Shown in pieces: positions 48,509 to 60,500 of a DNA stretch of 64,000 bases. The stretch is from Phaeosaccion multiseriatum. Its lineage: Eukaryota > Ochrophyta, other classes. The stretch's first letter is position 1; each line of letters starts with the position of its first letter. The stretch is from the NCBI GenBank assembly GCA_965112735.1, contig OZ218952.1, forward strand, positions 3,348,001-3,412,000. The letters run 5' to 3'. The position numbers and the translations under genes are program-made. The notes beneath the pieces were generated by a model. The model was given only the letters and a program-made list of their open reading frames with translations. It searched no databases and was not told where the DNA came from.

Positions 48509-51500
48509 CTTATCTCCAATGTCGTGGAAGGGCTTGCTCATAGAACGAGCCGTCAGCGACCGAGCGATGGCATTTTTAATGCCCCCGCTGCTCTCCCCTG
48601 CCCCAGTGCCGCCCGAAGAGCGCCACGACCATCTGTTGGACACTATGCTACTGCAGCCACTGCCATCACTACCGGCATCTCCTCTTCTTCTTCTTCTTCC
48701 TCCTGCTCCTGCTCCGACCTCTCGAGAGGCCCCGGTGCTGTCGCTCGAACAAGAATTGGATAAAGGGTTGTCGTTGCTGCTGAAGCTGCTGCTCATGGCA
48801 ATCTCGTTCACAATGGGCGACGACGGGAAGGCGCGACTAGGTACAGGCTTCTTCATCGCATCCAGCGCGTACGGCGTCCCACCCGCTGGGAAAGACGTCG
48901 TCTTGTCGTGCTTGTGCTGCTGCTGCTGCTGCTGCAGCGGCAAAGGCTCTCTGGAGAAGGTGGTGAGGTGCTGCTGCTGCTTGACCTTAACGGAGACGGG
49001 GTCGACAGGCTGCGCGGTTTGGATCGCTGACATGACACGAATACCTCCGAGGCTGGTGCGCTCCACGTCGCTGCTCAGGTCACTCCCCGTCAGGGCGATC
49101 GCCTTCGAGGTCGGAGTGGTGGGTGGGAAGATGTAGTTCTGTGGGGAGGAGGAGGAGGAGGAGGAGGAGGAGGAGGAGGAGGAGGAGGAGGAGGAGGAGG
49201 AGAAGGGAGGGGGGAGATGAGGAAGGACACTTTGATTTGAAAGCACATTGCAGCCGAACAAAAATGGTGCACAAGTCAAGTGCATACACGACACAGCAGT
49301 GCGAAGCAGGCAACACAGCAACGACAGGGGAGGGGAAGGTCCATCAACCAACCAGCTTGCAACTGAAGCACTGACCTGGAAGATGATGTCAATGATGATG
49401 GCCACCGGTACCCACACAATGGCAATGAGGATGGCCATGAAGATAAAGGAAGTTGCCGACTCTGCCGGAGGCGCAAAATCGCAGCTCCGGGTCTGATAGT
49501 TCCAGCCGCACATACTGTTTCGACCGGATGGGGTCTCCACGGCCGCACAATCCACGGGCGTGGGGTACTGCTCGCAATCCGCAAGCACCTCGTCGCCGCT
49601 CTCCACAACGAAGAAGACGCACTCGACTACGAGGAGAGCGACGCTGTTCATCGCCAGCCAGGCCACGCGCAGGGGGCGGGACAGCTCGCTGTGGGGGAGT
49701 GAGTGAGTGAGTGAGGGAGGGAGGGAGGGAGAGCAGGGTTAGGATTACAAACGCAATTTGCCGAGGGAGCAAGACAACAGATGCTTTGATTTGCTCTCGG
49801 GGCCAGCCATCCACGGCCTTAAAGCACCTTTACCTTTTCCACCCCCCCCCGTGCACCCCACCCTCCCCCCACCTTCCCCTCCCCTCCCCTCCCCTCCCCT
49901 CCGCTCTCCATACCTGTTGTATGGCACCGGCACGAGGAAGTCGTGCCTCTCCAGAAGGGTGTTCCAAAAGCTGCCGAGCTTGCCCAGGCCAAAGTCATCC
50001 TCCTCCGCCTCCTTCTCCTCCTCATCCTCCTCGGTGGAGGTGTAGCTCCCCGTCTCAGTGGCCCCTGCCCCATCCCGGGTCTGCCACCCGTGCTCATCCT
50101 CCAGGGCTCGAGCAGACGACTCAAAGCTTCCTCCCCTCTTGAGACCTCCCCCAGCTCCGACCAGCGAGCCGATCATTCCCCAATGAGGCCCCCTAGAGGA
50201 TACACCCCCATCGTCTGAACGGTCCCACTCGCCCGCCGCACCCACCACCATGGCTGAATCACCAACTGCTCTATCACCAGCTGTCGCTGTCTCCTCGGCG
50301 TGCTCCTCATTGTATCGATCGCGCTTGTCCGCCACAAAGCCGAGTCCTGCCGACGTCAGCCCCACCACGAGGAATCCAACCACAAAAAGCGAGATGGCCG
50401 TGTTGCGCTGGAAGGACTTGGGGTCCAAGAAATTGACCGCCCCAAGCGTCTGCAGCAGCTCCGACTGTAACTCCACAATGGTGGAGGAGAAGGTGGGGCT
50501 GCGTTGCAATAGGCCCACATCGCACTCGCACATCACGGCCTCTTGTGTGTAGCTCACCGTGTGGCAATTGCCGGACTCCCACTGCTCCGTGGCTGAGCGG
50601 AAGAAGCGGCACTCGGGCGCGTCGTAAGCAGGGATGCACTGGACGGTCTGCACCACCTCCACCCCCTCGCACTCCGCCAACAGAGTAGCCGAGCTACCGT
50701 CCTCAAACTCACACAGCACCTCCGTGGAGCTGAACTCACCCCACTTGCACTGCACCTGCACGCCGCTGTCGATGGGCACGGGAATGTCGTCTGGCACCCT
50801 CGTGAGCGGGATGGAGAAGGTCACGTTGCCCGTCAACACCCCCCCCTCCTCCTCCTCCTCGTCCCCTGTCCCCTCATCCTCCCCTTCCTCCTCTACACCC
50901 TCCCCATCCCCATCCCCAGTACCGGTGTCTTGCAGCCGTCTGTGGCTGTGGCCTCCTTCATCGTAAGTGTTGCTCCAAGGAGTCAACCACCGACGAAATG
51001 AGCCAAAGCCGGAGTCAGAGCCGGAGGAGGCATTGACAGAGGCTGAGGAGACATTGACAGAGGCTGAGGAGCTATTGAGGCTATTGGTTGCCGGTACGAC
51101 GATACCGTCCAGTCCGTCATCCGTACGCGTTGCCACATTGGCAGCGACGAGGGGCTCAGACGTGTTGAGGCTGAGCGTGGAGTGATATTCGTCACACACC
51201 GTGGAGGGGCTGCCTTCGTAGTTGATGTCTATGCTCAGAAGGGCGGCGTCCACTCCTCCGCTGTCGGGGTACTCCTGATTATCCATCGATGGACGCGACA
51301 ACGAGGCATGAGCCATGAGAGAGAGAGAGAGGGGGGGCAAGGGAGGGGGTGAGGGTGAGGGGGGGGGGAGGGGTTGGAGGGGTTGGTTCGGCAGTGTTCC
51401 CAAGGGCTAGGGCGGCGAGAGGAGGGAGGGGGCTGAGGGTATGAGGGGCTGACGACACACACATCAAATGAAACAAGAAGCGACAACACCAACCGCATTA

Positions 51501-54500
51501 CGGACGCAGGAACGCACCTGCTTGTACGTGCTGAGGCCGTACCCAGCGATGCCCACCCTCATGTCGGACGGAACTCCGTGCAGAGAGGCGAGAGAAACCG
51601 TCGACGGTGGAGCTCCAGAAGCGAGCGAAGCGGCAGAGGCAGGCAGCGAAATGCTGCCCGTCTCGCGAGAGGTGGGATCGAACACCCCGGCAGCGACCTA
51701 CCAAGTTGGTGATAACAGGGAAGTGGGCGAGTTTTGAGTTCAAAATCTTCCGCTGCTCACAGACCACCTGACATACAAAAGATAGAGAACCAACAGCCAA
51801 CAGCCGTCCCACTCCTCGCTTCTGCTTACTCTGCTTACCCTGACTTTCGGCGCGGAGACCGAAGCCTGCTGTTCCCCGGCAATGTGGTTCACGGCAATGG
51901 CGCTCGCCGTGGACTGAGCCGCGCACACCACGCCCTGACTCCCCACCTTGGCGCCCGCATCGGCCACGCTCACAACGTTACTAATGGCCCCCACAAGGGA
52001 CTGGGACCCACCGGCGGTGAGGCCCGTCCCTTGGGCTCGATACGCCAGCAAAGAGGCTGTTCCGAGGGAGTTGGAGGCAGCGGTGCGAGTGACCTCGGCC
52101 GGTGTGTCCGTCATGGCGAAGAGTCCACTCGCCACCTGCCCGAGGACGATGGCATCGGTCCTAGCTGCTTCGGAGGCGTCTCGAACACTCGAAATGAGGG
52201 AGGCTCGAAGCTCGGAAACCGTGTTGAAGTCCCTCCGGTCGTACTCGCACGCCGTGCCGCCAAAGCCGCCCTCGCACAGACACGTGTAGGTGCACAGGGT
52301 GGGGTCGTCATGCGAACACACACCGTCCTCCTCGGTCTTGAAGTTCAAGTCCGTCACCACACAGTCACCGCGGTCATTACAGCCGTCCTTGCACGTCACT
52401 ACCGGCTGCACACAAACCACGCTGCCAGTGCTGTTGGTACTACACGTGCCTGTGAGGCAGTCTGTGTCTCTCGAGCACGTCTCTCCGGCGGCGCAGTTGC
52501 CCCCACACACACTGCCGCAGTCTACGTCGGTCTCCCCTGCCTCAATGTCGAGCTGTCCGTTGCTGCAAGTTGAGGCGATGCTCTCCACCGAAATACAAGG
52601 CGCGTTGGCAGACCCCAGCACCCCCAGCGGGTAATCCTCCAGGCAAGGCCCACAGGTGGCGGTGGTATCAAAGCATTCCGCTCGATTGAGGGCAGTGCAG
52701 TTGGGCGCGGAGGAGCAGTTGACACTCGAGAGGACACCGCTAACTGCTTGCGTCAACGCCAGCACCCCATCCACGCTGTTGTGCGGCAGCTCCTCGAGCT
52801 GCGCGTTGGCCACGTCGGACAACTCCTCGGTGCTGCCCTCAAAGGGAAGCACCTGCACAAGGGTGGTGGCGCGCGAAAAGGCGCCGAAAATGTCATACAC
52901 ATACACCCCCACGGTCAGCTGATAATCCGCTCCGTAGCCCTGCCTCAGCACTGTGGTGACGCTGTTCTTAATCAGGGCCTGACGAAGGCCTCCCTCCAAA
53001 GAGGAGGCCTCCGGGTCGCTGCCTCGCACAAAGAAGAAGCTGTAGGTGAGGGGCAGGTCCTCCCCATCGTCTGCCCAGAGGTTGGCGGTGAGGGTGGTGG
53101 TGTTGGTCAGCGCCTGCAGGGAGTCGGGGAACGCCACGAGGTCGCCCGAGTTCGGCGGAGCGTTGGCCACAAAAGTAATGGTGGAGGTGGCCTCCTCCGA
53201 GGACCCAGCGTAATTGGCCAACAGCCGAAGCGTGTACTCAGCCTTGGGCACGAAGGACATGGGAAACACAACGAGGTTGAAAGGCTCGTTTGAGTTGGCC
53301 GTCACGGTGCCGGATGTGGGCGTCCCCGCCACCGCTGCCAATGCCTCTTCATCCTCGAACAGCTCTCCCACCATTTCCCACCGAACCTCTGCATCACTGT
53401 CTCCAGTTTCCACGTAGGCCTGCACACGCAGATTGTCACTCGGGTTGACCTTTGCCACCTCAAGAGGGGTCACGAGCACCGTAGGAAGACGGGCTTCCAC
53501 CCCTGTCAAAAACACGCTCTGCGACACCTCTTCGCTGCTGCCCGGAGCAGAGCCCTCGCTGCGCACAAATACCGTAAACTCGTACTCCACGCCTGCGTCC
53601 AGCGAAGACACAGGGAGCCTTCCGACGGCCGCCTCGGGCAAGTCCAGGCCACAGTCATCCCCAGACTCCACTTCAGCGCACTCCCATCGGAAGAGGAGGT
53701 TGCTACTGCTGGTGTTGCCTTCTTCCTCTCCCTCCTCTTGCATTCTTCGGCTCGTCCGCATCCTCCTGCGCCGTCGGAGGGTCTCCTCCTCATCGGGAAT
53801 TTGGTTGGGGTCGAGCGACACCGACGCGTCAAGCACAATGTACTCAATGTCGTCCCCGTCCGTCCCGTCGGGCTGCAGAGATACCACTCGCTCACCTCCG
53901 CCAGCAATAATGGGGGTGAGCGCCTTCTTGCTGATGAAGCGAGCCAGGCTCGCGCTATTGCTCACCCCGTTGGTATTCGTCACTTCCACCATAAACTCTG
54001 CCTCCTGGTCGTACTCGAGCGTATAGGGCGGCACCTCCAGAAACTCTGATGTAGCTCCTTCATACTCCTCCCCGTTGATGAACCACGTGTACGACAGGTC
54101 CGGCGACACATCCAGCAGCTGCTGAAGGCCTCGCTCTCCTCGTCCGAACCCTAAGTCCAACCCTCGCCGAGCTCGTCGGTTATCGCCACGCACGCACGGA
54201 GCGGTCACCTCAGCCGAAGAGTGTACCACAATCGTGTCACTGCGGTAGAGCTCGTCCGCCGCAGCGATGCTGAGGAAGACGGAGGGCAAAGGGGCAGCGA
54301 CTACCTCTACCGAGAAGTTGGACGTCTCTGACCAGCCGAGATGGCTGGTGACGCTCAGTTGGAAGGTGTACCGCACGCCGCCCGTTACGAAGTTGCTCGG
54401 GATGAGCACCTGGGACGGGGTGGGTAGGAGAAGGAGGAGGAGGAGGAGGAGGAGGAGGAGGAGGAGGAGGAGGAGGAGGAGGAGGAGGGAGGAGGGTGTG

Positions 54501-57500
54501 AGGACGGACATTCCTCCGACAAACTAAATGTGTAATTGTATGAATGCCGCTGTTTCCTTCTGCAAGACAAAACAGAAGACGTGCCCGCCTCTGTTCCCTG
54601 AGTGATTCCGCCACACATACACACACACATACACACACACAACATACACACACACACACACACACTCACAGATAGTTCCCGTGCAGTGTTGGCCTCTGCG
54701 AGTCTCGAGGTGATGCCCTCCATCTCCCGCTCCGACACGACGCGGTCAATGCCCGTGAGACTCCACTCCACCTCAAGGGGGAGGCCCGCCCCCCCGCCTG
54801 TGGCGGTTGCATCGAGCGTGAGGTCTGCACAAGAGGAAAGACTCTCTGGCACTTGGAGGAAAATGCGCGGGGAGTTGTCCACGGCATCGGCAATCTGCGG
54901 TAGGGAGGGAGGGAGGGGAAGGGTGGGGAGAGGGAGGACAGAGGTGGGTGGAAAGGATGGAGGGAGGGAGAGGGAGGGAGGAGGGGGGCGGGAGGGGGAT
55001 GCTATCAAGTTTGCTTCTTCTCTCCCTTACCCCACTCCCCACCCACTCAATAACGAACAATCAGTCAGTCAGTCAATCAATCAAATCAATCACACTCGAC
55101 AGGTAAAAACTCAAAATGCGTGTGACTCACATTGACGGAAACCTCCGAGAACTGTTTGTAGAGCGGTACTGCCACAGACCCCCTCTCCGCCTCCGTGGCC
55201 AACACCCCCTTGCGCAGGCCCATCCAATCCCCGAGGCCAAACACGTTGTCTTCCCCCAGCACGGGCAGATGAAGCTCCACCACTATGGTTGTGGGGCTGC
55301 GAAAGCGGCATGTGGAGCCGCCCTCCACGTCGGAGCCTGTGAAGTCAAACACTTGGCCGCAGTTGAACTCTCCAACTTCGTTGATGGACACTCCGGAGGC
55401 GGCCGACAGTCGCGCGGCGTCTATTGTCAGCGGCAAGGGGGGGAGGCATAGCATAATGGGGGGCGTGTGTGTGTGTGTGCGTTGGAAGGTGAAGGTTGTT
55501 TACGGGAATACATCACACAAGCAACAAGAGGGGCAAAGGGGGGCGTTAGGGCAATTGAGGGCTATGGAACCGAGAGGCTGCCGCGGGTGGATGCAGTGCA
55601 GGAGAGCAACACGCATATCGATGGAGGGAGTCACTACCATGCCATACACACGCACCAGTCTACACTTGTCTCTGGAAAAAGACAAAAGCTACGAGCACAC
55701 ACACGTACCGGATAGGGTGACGAGCACGCTCAAGCCCGAGGCTTCGAACCGCGTTGAGCTGATCGTGACGGGTGTGAATGGAGACTGGGAGGGGCCGATG
55801 AAGTCCACGAACACGAGCTCCGGGAAACCCGTTTGCAGCACCTGGGGAGAAGGGGCGGTGGACAAGTGGAAGGAAGTAGTGGAATGAACATGCGGGCGGG
55901 TGCAGCGAGGATGGCAGGAACACAAAGGGAGGGGGGAAGGGAGGCGTGAGGGGTGAGCCAGATGGCGGAAAGGGGTGAGAGAGGGAAAAGACATCAGACA
56001 GAACAACCACCACAACAACAACAACAGCGGTAGGCAGCCCCTTACCGTCAAAATCTGCTCCTGCACGGCAACGAACACCTCCAGCTCCACCCCCTCGACG
56101 GTGAAGGCCTCCACACCAGGTATGTCGTCTCTATCGGGCGCGTCCACTGTCTGCAAACGTCGCTTCTTTCCCTTCATCTCCTGCCCGTGGTGTTGCGGTT
56201 GCTGCTGCTGCTGGAGGGCTAGCCTCCGACCACTCGTACTCAACACTTGCACGGGCGTGCCCATGATGTCGGAGAGCAGGGAAGGAAGGATCACACCCGC
56301 TTCGTCTGTGGGTAGAATACCATAAAGCACCACAGAGCTAAGGGTTGTGGTTGGAGCCGGCGTCTCCTCTGCCGCAGGCGTAGGCGTCTCCTCTGCCACA
56401 GGCGCTTCCGTCTCCTCTGCCACAGGTGCTATTGTCTCCTCTGCCACAGGTGCTGGTGTCTCCACAGCCACAGGTGCTTCTGTTTCCACAGCCACAGGCG
56501 TCTCTGTCACCTCTGCCACAGGTGCTGGTGTCTCCTCTGCCACAGGTGCTTCTGTTTCCACAGCCACAGGCGTCTCTGTCACCTCTGCCACAGGTGCTGG
56601 TGTCTCCTCTGCCACAGGTGCTTCTGTTTCCACAGCCACAGGCGTCTCTGTCACCTCTGCCACAGGTGCTGGTGTCTCCTCTGCCATAGGGGCTTCTGTT
56701 TCCACAGCCACAGGTGCTTCTGTCTCCTCTGCCATAGGTGCTGGTGTCTCCACAGCCACAGGTACTTCTGTTTCCACAGCCACAGGTGCTTCTGTTTCCT
56801 CAGCCACAGGCGCTTCTGTCTCCTCTGTCACAGGCGTAGGCGTATCCTCTGCAACAGGTGCTTCTGTTTCCACAGCCAGAGGTGCTTCTGTCTCCTCTGC
56901 CATAGGTGCTGGCGTCTCCACAGCCACAGGTACTTCTGTTTCCACAGCCACAGGTGCTTCTGTTTCCACAGCCACAGGCGCTTCTGTCTCCTCTGCCACA
57001 GGTGCTGGTGTCTCCTCTGCCATAGGGGCTTCTGTTTCCACAGCCACAGGTGCTTCTGTCTCCTCTGCCATAGGTGCTGGTGACTCCACAGCCACAGGTA
57101 CTTCTGTTTCCACAGCCACAGGTGCTTCTGTTTCCTCAGCCACAGGCGCTTCTGTCTCCTCTGTCACAGGCGTAGGCGTATCCTCTGCAACAGGTGCTTC
57201 TGTTTCCACAGCCACAGGTGCTTCTGTCTCCTCCGTCACGGATGCTGGTGACTCCACAGCCACAGGTGGTTCTGTTTCCACAGCCACAGGCGTCTCTGTC
57301 ACCTCTGCCACAGGTGCTGGTGTTTCCACAGCCACAGGTGCTTCTGTTTCCACTGCCACAGGCATCTCGGTCACCTCTGCCACAGGTGCTGGTGTCTCCA
57401 CAGCCACAGGTGCTTCTGTTTCCACAGCCACAGGCGTCTCTGTCACCTCTGCCACAGGTGCTTCCGTTTCCACAGCCACAGGTGCTTCTGTCTCCTCTGC

Positions 57501-60500
57501 CATAGGTGCTGGTGTCTCCTCTGCCATAGGTGCTTCCGTTTCCACTGCCACAGGTGCTTCTGTTTCCTCAGCCACAGGCGCTTCTGTCTCCTCTGTCACA
57601 GGTGCTGGTGCCTCCACAGCCACAGGTGCTTCTGTTTCCTCAGCCATAGGCGTCTCTGTCACCTCTGCCATAGGTGCTGGTGTCTCCACAGACACAGGTG
57701 CTTCTGTTTCCACAGCCACAGGCGTCTCTGTCACCTCTGCCACAGGCGCTGGTGTCTCCACAGCCACAGGTGCTTCTGTTTCCACAGCCACAGGCGTCTC
57801 TGTCACCTCTGCCGCAGGTGCTGGTGTCTCCACAGCCACAGGTGCTTGTGTTTCCACAGCCACAGGCGTCTCTGTCTCCTCTGCCTCAGGTGCTGGTGTC
57901 TCCACAGCCACAGGTGCTTCTGTTTCCACAGCCACAGGCGTCTGTGTCACCTCTGCCACAGGCGCTGGTGTCTCCACAGCCACAGGTGCTTCTGTTTCCA
58001 CAGCCACAGGCGTCTCTGTCACCTCTGCCACAGGCGCTGGTGTCTCCACAGCCACAGGTGCTTCTGTTTCCACAGCCACAGGCGTCTGTGTCACCTCTGC
58101 CTCAGGTGCTGGTGTCTCCACAGCCACAGGTGCTTCTGTTTCCACTGCCACAGGCGTCTCTGTCACCTCTGCCACAGGTGCTGGTGTCTCCACAGCCACA
58201 GGTGCTTCTGTTTCCACAGCCACAGGCGTCTCTGTCACCTCTGCCACAGGTGCTGGTGTCTCCACAGCCACAGGTGCTTCTGTTTCCACAGCCACAGGCG
58301 CCTCTGTCACCTCTGCCTCAGGTGCTGGTGTCTCCACAGCCACAGGTGCTTCTGTTTCCACAGCCACGGGTGCTTCTGTCTCCTCTGCCATAGGTGCTGG
58401 TGTCTCCACAGACACAGGTACTTCTGTTTCCTCAGCCGAAGGCGCTTCTGTCTCCTCTGCCACAGGTGCTGGTGTCTCCACAGCTACAGGTGCTTCTGTT
58501 TCCACAGCCACAGGCGTCTCTGTCACCTCTGCCGCAGGTGCTGGTGTCTCCACAGCCACAGGTGCTTCTGTTTCCACAGCCACAGGCGTCTCTGTCACCT
58601 CTGCCACAGGTGCTGGTGTCTCCACAGCCACAGGTGCTTCTGTTTCCACAGCCACAGGCGTCTCTGTCACCTCTGCCACAGGTGCTGGTGTCTCCTCTGC
58701 CACAGGTGCTTCTGTTTCCACAGCCACAGGCGTCTCTGTCACCTCTGCCACAGGTGCTTCTGTTTCCACAGCCACAGGCGCCTCTGTCACCTCTGCCTCA
58801 GGTGCTGGTGTTTCCACAGCAACAGGTGCTTCTGTTTCCATAGCCACAGGCGTCTCTGTCACCTCTGCCACAGGCGTCTCTGTCACCTCTGCCACAGGTG
58901 CTGGTGTTTCCACAGCCACAGGTGCTTCTGTTTCCACTGCCTCAGGTGCTTCTGTTTCCTCAGCCACAGGCGTCTCTGTCACCTCTGCCACAGGTGCTGG
59001 TGTCTCCACAGCCTCAGGTGCTGGTGTCTCCACAGCCACAGGTGCTTCTGTCACCTCTGCCACAGGTGCTGGTGTCTCCACAGCCACAGGTGCTTCTGTT
59101 TCCACAGCCACAGGTGCTTCTGTTTCCACTGCCTCAGGTGCTGGTGTTTCCACAGCCACAGGCGTCTCTGTCACCTCTGCCACAGGTGCTGGTGTCTCCA
59201 CAGCCTCAGGTGCTGGTGTCTCCACAGCCACAGGTGCTTCTGTCACCTCTGCCACAGGTGCTGGTGTCTCCACAGCCTCAGGTGCTGGTGTCTCCACAGC
59301 CACAGGTGCTTCTGTCACCTCTGCCACAGGTGCTGGTGTCTCCACAGCCACAGGTGCTTCTGTTTCCACAGCCACAGGCGCTTCTGTCTCCTCCGTCACA
59401 GGCGTAGGCGTCTCCTCTGCAACAGGTGCTTCTGTCTCCTCTGCCATAGGTGCTGGTGTCTCCACAGCCGCAGGTGCTTCTGTTTCCTCGGCCGCAGGCG
59501 TCTCAGTCACCTCCGCCACAGGTGCTGGTGTTTCCTCAGCCACAGGTGCTTCTGTTTCCACAGCCACAGGCGTCTCTGTCACCTCTGCCACAGGTGCTGG
59601 CGTCTCCACAGCCACAGGCGCCTCTGTCACCTCTGCCTCAGGTGCTGGTGTCTCCACAGCCACAGGTGCTTCTGTTTCCACAGCCACGGGCGTCTCTGTC
59701 ACCTCTGCCGCAGGTGCTGGTGTCTCCACAGCCACAGGTGCTTCTGTTTCCACTGCCACAGGCGTCTCTGTCACCTCTGCCTGAGGTGCTGGTGTCTCCA
59801 CAGCCACAGGTGCTTCTGTTTCCACAGCCACAGGCGTCTCTGTCACCTCTGCCACAGGTGCTGGTGTCTCCACAGACACAGGTGCTTCTGTTTCCACTGC
59901 CACAGGCGTCTCTGTCACCTCTGCCACAGGTGCTGGTGTCTCCACAGCCACAGGTGCTTCTGTTTCCACAGCCACAGGCGTCTCTGTCACCTCTGCCACA
60001 GGTGCTGGTGTCTCCACAGCCACAGGTGCTTCTGTTTCCACAGCCACAGGCGTCTGTGTCACCTCTGCCTCAGGTGCTGGTGTCTCCACAGCCACAGGTG
60101 CTTCTGTTTCCACAGCCACAGGCGTCTCTGTCACCTCTGCCACAGGTGCTGGTGTCTCCACAGCCACAGGTGCTTCTGTTTCCACAACCACAGGCGTCTC
60201 TGTCACCTCTGCCACAGGTGCTGGTGTCTCCACAGCCACAGGTGCTTCTGTTTCCACAGCCACAGGCGTCTCTGTCACCTCTGCCACAGGTGCTGGTGTT
60301 TCCACAGCCACAGGTGCTTCTGTTTCCACAGCCACAGGCGTCTCTGTCACCTCTGCCACAGGTGCTGGTGTCTCCACAGCCACAGGTGCTTCTGTTTCCA
60401 CAGCCACAGGCGTCTCTGTCACCTCTGCCTCAGGTGCTTCTGTTTCCACAGCCACAGGTACTTCTGTTTCCTCAGCCGAAGGCGCTTCTGTCACCTCTGC

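Noticed and set aside
56347-59784. 1,145-codon plus-strand open frame (Ser/Thr/Gly/Ala/Val repeat)
   Set aside because: Antisense shadow of the 72-bp repeat in exon 5 of the REJ gene; it has no flanking domains, while the minus frame joins in phase to real exons on both sides.
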